Source of the DNA: Chamaecrista fasciculata
Lineage: Eukaryota; Streptophyta; Magnoliopsida; Fabales; Fabaceae
Assembly (NCBI GenBank): GCA_003254925.1
Contig: QANZ01014868.1
Span: 32,113-96,112, forward strand
DNA length: 64,000 nt
Direction: 5' to 3'
The notes beneath the pieces are model-generated. The model was given only the letters and a program-made list of their open reading frames with translations. It was not told the DNA's origin and did not search any database. This document shows, one piece after another, positions 45,201 through 57,005 of the stretch. Numbering within the stretch: the stretch's first letter is position 1; every line of letters starts with the position of its first letter. A program made the position numbers and the translations under genes.

Positions 45201-46961
45201 GCATATAATTCATGCTATAAAACATGGTTGTCATTTCATGACCTTCCATAACGGTAACAGATTACATATATATCATATATGTATATATAACTTGATACAC
45301 AAATACTTAAGATGAAGATTAGAATATGGTATACACCTTACCAGCAGCAATGTTATTTTGGTATAGCAAATAATTTACTTTAGCTTTCATATCCAAATAA
45401 GGACCATCTGATTTTGAGTTTTTCTTTCTGCAGAATATCAGCAGGGAAGATTTTGAGACTTAGTAATGAGAAATAGGACAAGATAAAATTCAAACTCACA
45501 TGCATGTCTACATGCTAAGACTCACAAACCTATCTTCTTTTTTCTGGTGAAGGCTCTTTCGATATAGTTTTATTTTTAATATGAATATATTTAATTGTTC
45601 TCTCATTCTTTAAAGGTGTTTTAGTAATGAAGACAACATATGTATAATGGGAAAAAAGAGGAAACTAAGTTGAAGGTTAGTAAAAACTTCTCTGTTTATC
45701 CGCAATGAAATAAGGTTAGGAATGCGATGGTTATCGTTTTCTGTTAGTAGCAGATGGCACAAAATGAGATAGGTTCATAATTATATTAACACCTGTAGGC
45801 TGTAGATTGAAATCACAACAAGGGTCCAAAACATCAACACTGAACATGTCATGGGAAATTGAAGGTACGTCTTCTTTTGGAAAATGTTGAAGATCACTTG
45901 TATGTACAAATTACTATATATATATATATATATATATATGATATGATATGATGTGATGAATGGATTGGTGATGTGGTAATGTTGTGATGAGTTAAATGTT
46001 GAGAGGAGGAATGGGATTGGCAGATTGGGGGTTTGGATAAATACATTTGATACGTGTTGTTTGATTTGTGATGCTAAGTAGGGTTTGTTACCATTTATTA
46101 CGAGTTAAAATCACTGTTGCTATACACCACGTGGCAACTGCCAAGGCCACACGCCCACACCACACTCCTCTTTTCCATTCGAGTTTTGGGCCTATATTTT
46201 TTTTGTTTTATTATTTAATTATTAAAAATTCTCAAAAACTTGTAAATTTATTATAAATCTCATTTATTATATTTAGAAAATGAACTATATTAATTATACT
46301 TTTAAGAAATTTAAAGAATGGGATTACTAATTTAGTCTGAAATAGAGAAATAAAGGAGTGGTAGATACTAATAGCTAGACATTGTCCTTCCCAATCTGTG
46401 AAGATATGAAACAAACAAGGGTGCAGAGACACCTAAATCATTGTTGCCTCCACTATTTATGTATCTTGTTTTTCAAAGGCAATCACATGCATTTGTTGAA
46501 TGAGCAGCATTGTGGAACAGATGAAATCAAAGGATGGTCGAATTTGGGGGATTTAAATATAATAATAATAATACATTTTTACCAATACTTGAAAGATAGT
46601 AAGTAATATATATAATTAAAGAATCGATTTATTATCCATGAGTGTTTGATGTAATGATAAGTGAGTTGTACTTTAAGTTAAAGAACTTAAGTTCGAACTC
46701 TAGAATCAATATTATTGGGAGGGCTTTGTCCATTTATTCTTAACCCGAATAAAATTAATCTTTATCTAAATTATTACATGTGAAAGAGGGGTAAGATATG
46801 ATTAAAAAGTAAAGAAAAAACATTGGAGAAATGAATAAGGAAGTGAAAGTAGCGTAGGTGGCAGAGAAGTGGAGCATGAGCATGAGGCATTGTTTCTATT
46901 TGTGGTGCGGGGTCCTCACATATATGTTATTATAATCCCCTAGTTGGCTACTTTTTTTTCT
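45201..46961. other. Spacer and upstream region of the ERF gene
   Basis: AT-rich, with a TA microsatellite at about 45915-45939. A cacgtgg G-box-like word near 46128 is about 940 bp upstream of the ERF start. No exon recognised. Confidence 0.45.
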
Positions 46962-46969
46962 TTATATAG
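46962..46969 (+). promoter_or_regulatory. Candidate TATA box of the ERF gene
   Basis: TTATATAG after a pyrimidine-rich stretch, about 100 bp upstream of the start codon at 47067; position and sequence suit a plant core promoter. Confidence 0.55.
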
Positions 46970-47066
46970 TAGGTGGTAGAGAACAACAATTGTGTATTGT
47001 ATTGTATTGTAGTGGATTGTATGACTGATATATTCAGAAATCACAAGTTGAAGTTCCAGTAGGAGT

Positions 47067-47600
47067 ATGAGTTCAAACTCGAAATCCCCAGCATGTCCTC
47101 AGGGCGAAAACGCAGAGTGGAAGAAGGTAAAACGACAGCGAGAGTACAGAGGAGTAAGGATGCGGAATTGGGGGAAGTGGGTATCGGAAATCAGAGAGCC
47201 ACGCAAGAAATCTCGGATATGGTTGGGGACATTCCCTACTCCTGAAATGGCAGCCAGAGCACACGACGTCGCTTCACTCAGCATTAAGGGTAATTCTGCT
47301 TTCCTTAATTTCCCCCAATTAGCTCACCTTCTTCCTCGTCCTGCTTCTCTCTCTCCTCGTGATGTTCAGGCTGCTGCACTCAAGGCTGCGAACATGGATA
47401 ATTTATCATCATCATCATCATCATCATCTTCATCCCAACATCATCATCATGATTTCATACACATCGAGGATATCTTCGAATTGCTCGACGATTTTGTCTC
47501 CCTGCAAGACGACGACCGTTGGATGTATCATCACTCCCCTTCTTTACTCGCCGCCTCTGATTCTGATCATCTCTTTCTTCCTGATCTTCTCTGGGATTAA
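47067..47600 (+). CDS. AP2/ERF transcription factor, TINY/DREB-like (ERF subgroup III)
   Basis: Intronless, 177 residues. The AP2 domain spans about 27-84: [20 protein letters not shown], then [25 protein letters not shown] and FLNFP. The first contains the DREB-type Val14 and Glu19, the second the WLG core. These domains bind DRE/CRT or GCC-box promoter elements. The block [20 protein letters not shown] after the domain is typical of the TINY/ERF039 subgroup. The C terminus is acidic and ends LFLPDLLWD, probably an activation region. A Ser run coded by (TCA)n and a His run lie at about 114-129. Upstream basic residues KKVKRQR could serve in nuclear import. The start was chosen for the TATA spacing and because no upstream ATG is in frame. 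Likely stress- or growth-related regulation is inference from the family. Confidence 0.93.
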   Translation: MSSNSKSPACPQGENAEWKKVKRQREYRGVRMRNWGKWVSEIREPRKKSRIWLGTFPTPEMAARAHDVASLSIKGNSAFLNFPQLAHLLPRPASLSPRDVQAAALKAANMDNLSSSSSSSSSSQHHHHDFIHIEDIFELLDDFVSLQDDDRWMYHHSPSLLAASDSDHLFLPDLLWD

Positions 47601-47611
47601 TTCATTAATTA

Positions 47612-47832
47612 AGACTAAATTAACAATTTCATCTCTAAAAGATTACCAACTTCACATCTCACTCCCTCAAAAATTAGAATGTACACTTTAGTCTCTCAAA
47701 GATTCATCAAAATAGTATACTAATTAAGTAGTATATCGTTTTAATTTTTCAGGGACTAAAAAATATATTATTTTTAAGGACTGAGTTGTCAATTTGGTAA
47801 TCTTTCGGGATCAAATTATTAGTTTACTCTTA
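47612..47832. mobile_element. Foldback element just downstream of the ERF stop
   Basis: aagactaaattaacaattt and gattaccaac on the left face ttggtaatctttcgggat and attagtttactctt on the right as an imperfect inverted repeat of about 220 bp. It begins about a dozen bases after the stop codon and so probably provides part of the ERF 3' UTR. Confidence 0.5.
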
Positions 47833-50485
47833 ATTAATTACCTTACATTCATCTTGTTTATCTCTAAGTGTTTCTCTTTGTATATATATATATATGGTTA
47901 ATTACATGTAAAGAATAAATTCAGAATATGCATGTATGTTTGAATATATGTATGTACTCATCTCTGATGTAGAGGAGGAGAATCTTGATCATGGTGTCGT
48001 TTGACTTCACCGTACAAGCTACCTATCTGTCTTCCAATTCTGGCTACTTCTCCTTGGGCACTCAGATTTTTTCATGTTTTTTTTTTAATTTTGGGTTAAA
48101 ACTTAAAAAGAAATTTTGGAAAACAAATTATTGTAATGCAATGAAAGCATAAAAGCTAAAGCGACTGTGAGTCTGTCACTGTGGTGGTTAATGCAGGGTC
48201 CCCTACAAGTCTCTCTAACGAATTACAAGTGTGTTAGTTAAGACCAATATAATACATACGTACATACATATATATACATAGACGTGTTATTATATATGCG
48301 AATGCCACATAGTGACTAATTGGTAATTGGCTGGCGTTGAGAGGATAACAAAGTGTGCACGAGAGAGAGTGACATTCTCTTTATGTTTCGGGGCAACGCC
48401 ATGTATGTATGAATATCTTTATCAAATGACAGACAATCGTCTCCCTCTGCTTTTAACAACTAACAAATCCACGTATTGTATAATATATTGCTTTTGGATA
48501 GCCGCCCAATTATTAACGAGTCACTTTTACTGAAATGAAAGAAATTCAGGGGTTATTGCAAAAATACAAACATGCCTAATTTTAATTTTCTTTTTTCTTT
48601 TTTAAAAAATATCGGATATATTCTGTTCATCAAAGTTCTATAAATTTAGATTGATATCATTATTCTATATGGCGGCTCAAAAACGTCGGAAAAAGCGTCT
48701 TTTACGAAACTCATTTATGAATCAATTATTTATTTACCAAAATCGAGCTTCGATATTATAACATCTATGAATGCTTTGTCCATCCATATATATATTGTCT
48801 GACTATTATGAAGAGCTGGATGCTAATGAAATTATGGCTGCAAGCTTACCCAGAAAAAGAAAATAACTAAGAAAATGATTAATTGAACAAGACTAAAGTA
48901 CATTTTCTTTTGGTCTTTAAAGGCTAAATTGCAACTTATCCCAAATATAAAGGATCAAAGATGCACTTTAACAATTAAAGAATTAGCAAAGCAAGAAAAT
49001 ATCAATACATTGAATAAGAAAGAGCTTTTTTGAAGCAAAGGATGGAATCAATGTTTTGATCTCATAAATTCATAATATAAGTTTGAAATAAGAGTACAGT
49101 GGTGATCAGCAGAGGAAGTCGACAATGGGAACCCCTTTTCAATTTTCATTTCCGAAATGTTATAGCTCACAACGACATAATAACGGTCGTGTCGTTTTAC
49201 TGTTTTTTTTTTTCCTGAAATCGCGTCGTTTTGCTCCTGTTTTAACACTACTTATCTTTTTTTGAATTACGAACTAACTCATTGAAATTAAATTGCCTCG
49301 AGGGAGATCTACGTATATACCATATCATATATGATAGAGAATTAATCGTCACGACAATATTGAGTTCCAGTATATACAAATATAGAGAATTGTTTAAATG
49401 TAAATACTAAAAAGCATATTTCTGCGACTTGGAGGAGTATTATTCTTGAATCTTATTTTTTTTCTGTCATAATTATTCTTGATATCGTTATCATATACTT
49501 TCTACAAATTAATATGTAGGCCCCAGCTCAACACCTCTCATCAAATAATTGAGAAAGCCAGCTCAATCTCATAAAAATTAATTAATATAATCTGTTGTAT
49601 ATATTTTTTTAATGTAAATAATCATTTTTTAATCAAGAAAAATTAAAAATAGTCTAAATGTTACCTTATATTTAATGAATTCACTTCACATTGATTTATT
49701 GTATAAATGTAATAAGTCACATAACAATCTTCATAAAAATATACTTTGAAAGAATATTGAAATGCTACGTGAGTTTAATAAACAATGTTTAGTACATATA
49801 TTAAATATGTGAATATATATATATATAGGAAAAAAAATCATGTGAATCTTCCTTTAAGATTCCAAGCACACAATACCCACTCATTGTCCCACTTGATCTA
49901 TATATATATACACATATATCCAAAAGCTACCACTAATAACGCTGCACAATCCCACCATATTGATTAGTTGCAACTTGCAACACGTGTTTGTCTTCACTTG
50001 TGCGAATAATTATATATAAAATTATAAATGAATATTGTAATTTATAAATTTTTTATCAAAATTTATAAATTTATAAATATTTATATATATATAATATATA
50101 TAGTTGTGTTATATAATTTTAAAAATTTAATGTATCAATGTGTCAATATACATATTCCAATTAATGTCCATATTTTATAGATGTCAAATTTATATTGATC
50201 TGATCCACTTTTTCTCTGTTCTAATTAATCAGGAATACTATTAATATTCTTATTTTATTCTTAAGGAAATCTGTCTCTCTTTGAATGTTCCGGTCTGTAG
50301 ATCAGCTTTAAATTTCTTTGTGTAAGATGATTAAACAATTCATTATAAATGTAATGTGTAATTATGCTGGGTGATTACTCGTAATACATATGCCGACGTA
50401 CGTCAGCATGAAATGGACAGCTGAATGAGAATAATGAGATAGATAGCTACAACGTCAAACAACTCCACTTATTCTAATTAATAAA
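47833..50485. other. Spacer, no gene seen
   Basis: AT-rich with several TA tracts. A short palindromic remnant (about 48893-48976) carries TTTGGTCTTTAAAGG-type words. No exon recognised. Confidence 0.5.
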
Positions 50486-50490
50486 GTAAT

Positions 50491-50734
50491 TGTAAACATA
50501 TAAAAGTTTTGTGTACCTTTATGTAAATATTCCCGGTACCATTTTGTATATTTCCCTACTAGTTCTTTCCGTCTGTAATAAACTTCTAGAATAGCTACAC
50601 GTCATAGTTAGTTAGGGATATTTTTTTCTCTTTTTCCGTGAGAGTCACATGGTGTGACCACTAGCAACTTGTATAATTCAGCTCATGATTGGAATGAAAA
50701 TCATCCAATTCTCTCGCATTTTATCTTTTGTGCA
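50491..50734 (+). repeat. Left LTR of the copia element
   Basis: 244 bp, TG...CA boundaries, next to the tRNA primer-binding site. Contains the promoter expected for the element. Confidence 0.93.
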
Positions 50735-50779
50735 TGGTATCAGAGCAGAAATCGATCTGCTTCTTTGGTGTGAGACAGA

Positions 50780-51133
50780 ATGGACCAGACTCCGAGTGTT
50801 TCTTCTACTCAGAGTAAGGCTACTGGTGAAGTCGTTCACAAGTTGGACGATGGACCCTTGCTTTTACAGAATTCAGACCACCCTGGGATGATGCTCGTTT
50901 CTACACATCTCACTGGGTCTAATTTTTTGACATGGAGTGTTGCGATACGCACCGCTCTTGAGGCCAAAGATAAAGCAGGCTTTATCGATGGTTCTTTCAC
51001 TGCTCCTGATGATTCAACTCTGTTTCGTAAATGGAAACGGGTTGATTCAATGATTCGTGAATTCTATCTCAAAAGAGATTGCAGATACTTTGATTTATTG
51101 CTCTTCTGCCAAACGTCTTTGGGACGAAATTGA
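50780..51133 (+). pseudogene. Copia gag, N-terminal part, cut by a frameshift
   Basis: Starts MDQTPSVSSTQS and contains LTGSNFLTWSVAIRTALEAK, a typical copia gag beginning. Around 51050-51060 the frame is lost: the frame continues only to a stop at 51133, while gag-like sequence carries on in the frame opening at 51057. The two parts overlap, so the original polyprotein was one frame and a small indel has broken it. Confidence 0.85.
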
Positions 51134-54100
51134 AGAACGTTATGGCATGAGCACAGGACCTCAACTCTATCAGATACAGAGGCAAATCAGTTATGTCCAA
51201 CAAGGAAATGATTTTGTGACCACTTACTACAGTAAGCTCCATCGAGCTTGGGATGAATTCGATAGACTCATTCCTATTTTAATTTGTCGTTGTACTAATT
51301 GTACCTGTGATATAACTAAACGAATGAAAGAAATCAATGCTTGGCTTCGTCTGCTTCAATTCTTGATGGGTCTCAATCCTAAATTTGACATTGTTCGTAG
51401 TCAAATCCTCAGTCTCGATCCTCTTCCCAAAGTCAGTAAAACTTTTGCTATGGTAGCCTCCACTGAGAGTCAAAAGGCAGTGAGCCTTTCTCTGATTACC
51501 CCTTCCGCTGATGTCAGTGCTCTGTTTGCAAAATCTTCTTCTTCTAAGTCTGATGTTCCTAAACCATCTTATCCTTCCTCTGCTAAGAATCGAGCTCCTA
51601 ACAAAAAACCTGATAAATACTGTGATCACTGTTCAGTTGGAAGACATACCAAGGACACCTGTTTTAAACTTCATGGTTATCTTGATTGGTACAATGATTA
51701 TAAGGCTTCCAAGAAATCTGGTACTAACAAGAAAGCTGTAGCCAATTTTGTTGGTGATTTTGCAGCAGATCCTCTTCATGATGCTTCCAGTGGCAACTCT
51801 ACTAGCAAGAATGATGACTTGGCCGCTATGTTCTCGACCTTATTTCATCAGGAGATTGGCAAGTACATGAAAGGGAAGGGTACTGAGGAGCATGCCAGTT
51901 ATGCTAACACCATTGACTTTGCTGGTACCACTTTAAATTCTGATAGTTTTTCTATAGGATCTGGTTCTTGGATACTTGACACAGGAGCTTCATCTCACAT
52001 GTGTTATGATCCTACTTTAATCCAGCATCTTCACTCTCTTATTCCACCTACTAAGATCCATTTACCTGAATCTTCTGTCAAATTAATTTCTGCTTGTGGC
52101 ACAGTTCATTTTCATCCCCAATTTATATTGCATCATGTCTTGTTTGTTCCTAAATTTCGCTTTAATTTACTGTCTATCAATAAATTACTCAAAGAAACTA
52201 CTCTTTCACTCACTTTTCATCCTCATTGTTGTGTCATTCAGGACCTGAAGAGTAACCATATCCTTGTTGTTGCTGCTGTCAAAGGGAACCTCTACATTTT
52301 AGATAAAAACTCTTTTGATACTGATGTAATAAACAGTTTTTTATCCAATTCTGCAAATGATATCTCTTGTAATGCCTTGATTACTAATGAACACACTGCT
52401 TCTCTTTGGCATCAACGGCTTGGGCATTTCCCTTTATCTGTCATCAATCATATTTCCTCTCTTAAATCTTCTTCTCATTCTCTTTCTCCCTGTGATGTTT
52501 GTCAACTTTCTAAACAATCTCGACTTCCCTTTCCCATCAGCAGTACTCGAGCCTCTAATATTTTAGAATTACTTCACATGGATTTATGGGGGCCATATAA
52601 CATTCCATCACTCAATAATGCCCATTATGTCTTAACCATTGTAGATGATAAAAGTCGAGTTACATGGACTTTTTTACTCACTTATAAATCTCAGGTTGCC
52701 ACTACTTTAATTAATTTCATTATTCAAGCTCAAAAACAGTATGATAAATCAGTTAAAATTGTTAGAACAGATAATGGTACTGAATTTGTCAACCATCAAT
52801 GTCATAATTTCTTCACTAAGCTAGGCATTGTCCACCAAAATTCCTGCGCATACACACCACAACAAAATGGTGTGGTTGAGCGCAAACACAAACATCTCTT
52901 AGCTACAGCTCGCAGTTTGCTTTTTCAATCCCATCTTCCTCCAAAATTTTGGGGAGAATCAATCCTCACTGCTACATACTTAATTAACAGAATGCCTACT
53001 CCATTGCTTGACTGGAAAACTCCTTATGAAGTTTTTCATCACACTCCACCAGATTATACTCGCTTAAAGGTTTTTGGTTCACTTTGTTACATCACTCATA
53101 TCATTCCTCACTCTGATAAATTCTCTCCTCGTGCTCATAAATGTGTGTTCATTGGTTATGCTGCAGGCAAGACAGCTTACAAGGTATATGATTTGCAAAC
53201 TCATACAATTCACATCAGTAGAGACATTAAATTTTTTGAAATAGTTTTTCCTATGACAGCTGACACTTCTTACTTAACTCCCACGACACCCACATTGCCT
53301 TTAGTCTCTTTAGATACACCATTCACTTACATGCCTACATCTTCTCCCTCCCCCACTTCTACTATCTCTTCTCCGATCCCTTCTTCTTGTCCTACTAGTG
53401 CTTCCTCTTCTGCATCACCATCTTTTTATCCTCCATCACCAACTCCCGTTCTACCTATTCTACCTCGCACTAACACTAGACCAAAGAACACACCTCCCTA
53501 TCTATCTGATTATGTCCTCACTGCACATGACAATATTTCCTTCACTTCTCATTTTGCACCATCATCTGTTGCTTTCTTTGCTAATGTTTCAAGGATTCAT
53601 GAACCATATACTTATAGTCAAGCTATCAAAAATCCTAAATGGGTTCAAGCAATGAACAATGAATTACAAGCACTTGAAGCTAACAATACATGGGAACTAA
53701 CATCTCTTCCTGCAGGCAAGAAACCTATTGATTCTAAATGGGTTTATCGAGTGAAATACAAAGCAGATGGCACAGTTGACAGATTTAAAGCCCGGCTTGT
53801 TGTAAAGGGTTATACTCAGGTGGCAGGCCTTGATTACTTCGATAGTTTCTCTCCAGTTGCCAAAGTGGTGACTGTGAAAATCTTCATTGCCTTAGCTACA
53901 GTCAAAAAGTGGCCCATTCATCAAATGGACATCAATAATGCATTCCTTCATGGCTATCTCAAGGAGGAAATTTATCTTGCTCGGCCTGAAGATTACACTA
54001 AAGGAGATCCTACTCAAGTTTGTCGATTAAAGAGGTCTCTTTATGGGCTTAAACAAGCTTCTAGAGAGTGGAACTTTGAGTTTACCACTCAAATTCTTTG

Positions 54101-55133
54101 TTATGGCTTCCTACATTCACTCAATGATCACTGCCTCTTCACCAAACCTTGTCCAGATGGTTTCATAGCCTTAATCATCTATGTGGATGACATGTTGCTT
54201 ACCGGGCCTGATGAAACTGAATTACTTAAAGTGAAGCGCCATTTGGACAAACTCTTCAGCATCAAGGATCTGGGTTCTGCTCGATATTTTCTTGGTGTTG
54301 AAATTTCTCGAGGTCAAGAAGGCACTTACTTATGTCAGCACAAATACATTATGGACATCCTTCATGACACTAAACTTCTTGATGCCAAAACTGTTGCTAC
54401 ACCATTACCCAAAGGACATAAGTTTGATTCTTCTTCACATTTGCTTCATGATGCAGAGCAATATCGTCGTCTAATTGGTCGTTTACTCTACTTAAATCTC
54501 ACTCGTCCTGACATCACTTACAGTGTACAGCAATTGAGCCAATACGTTGGTTCTCCTTGTGAAACTCATATGCATGTTGCTCATCATGTAGTGCGTTATC
54601 TTAAAGGCACCTCCAACTTAGGTCTTTTTTATTCCTCTGCTTCATCATTCTCTCTCAAAGCCTTTTGCGATAGTGATTGGGCTTCATGCCCGCAAACCAG
54701 ACGTTCCTTATCTGGATATTGTGTCATGCTGGGTTCGAATGCCATTTCATGGAAGTCTAAGAAACAGTCTACAGTTGCTCGTTCATCTTGTGAAGCAGAG
54801 TATCGCAACATGGCAAATGTGGTCTGTGAGCTGTCATGGATCACCTACATTTTACAGGATTTCCACATTACACCTGTTACTCCCATTCCACTTTGGTGTG
54901 ACAACAAGTCTGCCATTCACATTTCCACTAATCCAGTCTATCACGAGCGTACGAAGCATATTGAAATTGACTGCCATGTTGTTCGCAAAAAATTCAAGGC
55001 TGGGTTCATCTCTCCTCAACACGTGCCTTCTCGGTTGCAGCTTGCCGATATCTTCACAAAGGCACTAGCTTCGCCTCAACTCTCTTCATTAGCGTTCAAG
55101 TTGGGACTTCTCCCTCTTCCGTCTCCAACTTGA
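51057..55133 (+). CDS. Copia polyprotein: gag C-terminal part, protease, integrase, RT, RNase H
   Basis: 1358 codons. Gag zinc knuckle C-x2-C-x4-H-x4-C at about 189-202; aspartic protease ILDTGASSH at about 306; integrase zinc finger (LWHQRLGH ... CDVCQLSK) at about 450-485; integrase core with IVDDKSR, RTDNGTEF and TPQQNGVVERK at about 520-610. Reverse transcriptase from about 880 includes KWVYRVKYKADG, QMDINNAFLHG and the catalytic YVDD at about 1041. RNase H from about 1200 includes FCDSDWA, SSCEAEY and LWCDNKSA. All catalytic motifs appear intact. The stop at 55131 directly meets the polypurine tract. Because its own start is only an internal Met left by the frameshift, proper translation is doubtful; the enzymes could still have been supplied before the mutation. 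Confidence 0.93.
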   Translation: MNSISKEIADTLIYCSSAKRLWDEIEERYGMSTGPQLYQIQRQISYVQQGNDFVTTYYSKLHRAWDEFDRLIPILICRCTNCTCDITKRMKEINAWLRLLQFLMGLNPKFDIVRSQILSLDPLPKVSKTFAMVASTESQKAVSLSLITPSADVSALFAKSSSSKSDVPKPSYPSSAKNRAPNKKPDKYCDHCSVGRHTKDTCFKLHGYLDWYNDYKASKKSGTNKKAVANFVGDFAADPLHDASSGNSTSKNDDLAAMFSTLFHQEIGKYMKGKGTEEHASYANTIDFAGTTLNSDSFSIGSGSWILDTGASSHMCYDPTLIQHLHSLIPPTKIHLPESSVKLISACGTVHFHPQFILHHVLFVPKFRFNLLSINKLLKETTLSLTFHPHCCVIQDLKSNHILVVAAVKGNLYILDKNSFDTDVINSFLSNSANDISCNALITNEHTASLWHQRLGHFPLSVINHISSLKSSSHSLSPCDVCQLSKQSRLPFPISSTRASNILELLHMDLWGPYNIPSLNNAHYVLTIVDDKSRVTWTFLLTYKSQVATTLINFIIQAQKQYDKSVKIVRTDNGTEFVNHQCHNFFTKLGIVHQNSCAYTPQQNGVVERKHKHLLATARSLLFQSHLPPKFWGESILTATYLINRMPTPLLDWKTPYEVFHHTPPDYTRLKVFGSLCYITHIIPHSDKFSPRAHKCVFIGYAAGKTAYKVYDLQTHTIHISRDIKFFEIVFPMTADTSYLTPTTPTLPLVSLDTPFTYMPTSSPSPTSTISSPIPSSCPTSASSSASPSFYPPSPTPVLPILPRTNTRPKNTPPYLSDYVLTAHDNISFTSHFAPSSVAFFANVSRIHEPYTYSQAIKNPKWVQAMNNELQALEANNTWELTSLPAGKKPIDSKWVYRVKYKADGTVDRFKARLVVKGYTQVAGLDYFDSFSPVAKVVTVKIFIALATVKKWPIHQMDINNAFLHGYLKEEIYLARPEDYTKGDPTQVCRLKRSLYGLKQASREWNFEFTTQILCYGFLHSLNDHCLFTKPCPDGFIALIIYVDDMLLTGPDETELLKVKRHLDKLFSIKDLGSARYFLGVEISRGQEGTYLCQHKYIMDILHDTKLLDAKTVATPLPKGHKFDSSSHLLHDAEQYRRLIGRLLYLNLTRPDITYSVQQLSQYVGSPCETHMHVAHHVVRYLKGTSNLGLFYSSASSFSLKAFCDSDWASCPQTRRSLSGYCVMLGSNAISWKSKKQSTVARSSCEAEYRNMANVVCELSWITYILQDFHITPVTPIPLWCDNKSAIHISTNPVYHERTKHIEIDCHVVRKKFKAGFISPQHVPSRLQLADIFTKALASPQLSSLAFKLGLLPLPSPT

Positions 55134-55141
55134 GGGGGGGA

Positions 55142-55384
55142 TGTAAACATATAAAAGATGTGTACCTTTATGTAAATATTCCCTGTACTATTTTGTATAT
55201 TTCCCTATTAGTTCTTTCTGTCTGTAATAAACTTCTAGAATAGCTACACGTCATAGTTAGTTAGGGATATTTTTTTCTCTTTTTCCGTGAGAGTCACATG
55301 GTGTGACCACTAGCAACTTGTATATATTCAGCTCAAGATTGGAATGAAAATCATCCAATTCTCTCGCATTTTATCTTTTGTGCA
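55142..55384 (+). repeat. Right LTR of the copia element
   Basis: 243 bp, TG...CA boundaries, preceded by the polypurine tract and followed by the gtaat target duplication. Confidence 0.93.
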
Positions 55385-55389
55385 GTAAT

Positions 55390-56433
55390 TATCTAAAATA
55401 TTAATAGTGAAGAGTATAATGGTCATAAAGTGATAAAACTATTATAGTACGGATAGGGATTAGCAGCTAATCATTCCCCCGACAAGTCTATGTCTCTCTC
55501 ACTTCACTTTTATTTACCTACAAATCAAATTAAATTAATTATTCCAATGAATTTGATCGTTACAAAGCACTATATATATAATAACGACTTCTCAAGCTCT
55601 CATTTTGTGTTTAATTTGTCATTACAAAACATTTTTAATTTTAAATCAATTAATTGATTATATATATTTATTTATCATAATGAGTCTTACATATTGACAA
55701 ATTTATTTAACATTAATAACTAACTTGTGCGATCTTCTCAAATGTTTGTGCTCTAGTATTTTCATTAAGAAATTAACTAAATAATTCACTAGTGCCCAAA
55801 AAAAAAATAATAACTATATGTATTTACTATAACTGCTGCATTATATAAAACTGTCACTATAAGTCTATATCTGTATATAGCAAACCTCCTTCATATCTCC
55901 AAACATAATCATTCTATTTTCTATTAAAATAAAAAGGAAGCTGACGTACCTATAGGGTGTTTTATTTCCAAAAACCTAATGGGCGATAACAAGTTCATTG
56001 GCTTACCAGTCACCACCAGTTTTTACACGATAAAACAGACATGATATATAAAATGATGGATTATCTACCATTAATTGATATATATATTGCCCACTTGGCC
56101 CCCTTGTAATTTCTTTTCGTTTTTTCACCTCTATTTTTCAAACGTATTATTTTTTTCATCTTCTCGATCTCTAAGGAAAAACATGCTAGATCAATTGCCT
56201 AAATCTATAAGCAAACATTAATCGATCAATATATTTTAAATTAAATAGCAGACAGTACAGTATAAAAAATAAAGTGTGTGTTTCAATTCCACATCTAATT
56301 AAGTAAATTAAATACTACTGAAATCATGCACAATGTACAGATAAGGAAAGTCAATTATTATTGCATATTGCAATATAATGGAAATTTGATGATGGATTTC
56401 ATAATAGAAGGATATATATATATATATATATAG
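55390..56433. other. Spacer, no gene seen
   Basis: AT-rich sequence with short TA tracts; no exon or repeat ends recognised. Confidence 0.5.
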
Positions 56434-57005
56434 AGGCAAAACACCCTTTCGTGCCCCTAACGTTTGCGGTGATTTTCAGTTATGCCCCTAACGTTTCATT
56501 TGTGTCAGTTGTACCCCCAATGTGAAACGTTAGTTTCAATTATGCCCCCAATTTCAATCATCCACAAAAACAAACACAATTTTTGCACGATTTGAGCTCG
56601 ATTTTGATCAGATTTCATATCGGTTTTAATTTTCGGACATCACAAACTTGATTCCTTGGATCAATTTCAAAGATTAAGTTTAAAATAGCCCCAAATCCGA
56701 AGAAAATCGGAGCCGATGAACCCCAAAAAGGACCAAAACGAAATGCAGCAAAATGAAGCATTTTTCTTCAAAATTTCCATGTGCAAAATGATCCTTAGGA
56801 GTCGAAAATGAGTACCCATATGAAATCTGATCAAAACCGAGCTCAAATCGTGCAAAAATGGTGTTTTTTTTTTGTGGATGATTGAAATTGGGGGCATAAT
56901 TGAAACTAACGTTTCACATTGGGGGCACAACTGACACAAATGAAACGTTAGGGGCATAACTGAAAATCACCGCAAACGTTAAAGGCACAAAATGGTGTTT
57001 TGCCT
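56434..57005. mobile_element. Foldback element with well-conserved arms
   Basis: The left end aggcaaaacaccctttcgtg and the complement of the right end, aggcaaaacaccattttgtg, begin inverted repeats of about 160 bp (words such as cgtttgcggtgattttcag, tttgagctcgattttgat). Inserted in a (TA)n tract, so the target duplication cannot be read. A minus-strand frame of 96 codons inside has no recognised family. Confidence 0.7.

Larger units (their letters stand above)
50491..55384 (+). mobile_element. Ty1-copia LTR retrotransposon, complete but gag-frameshifted
   Basis: Two near-identical LTRs (50491-50734 and 55142-55384) begin TGTAAACAT and end TTTGTGCA, flanked by the 5-bp duplication gtaat (50486-50490, 55385-55389). 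A primer-binding site tggtatcagagc (50735-50746) follows the left LTR and fits initiator tRNA-Met. A polypurine tract gaggggggga (55132-55141) precedes the right LTR. Integrase lies before reverse transcriptase, the copia order. The LTRs differ by about six substitutions and two small indels by eye, so the insertion is fairly recent. Confidence 0.95.
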
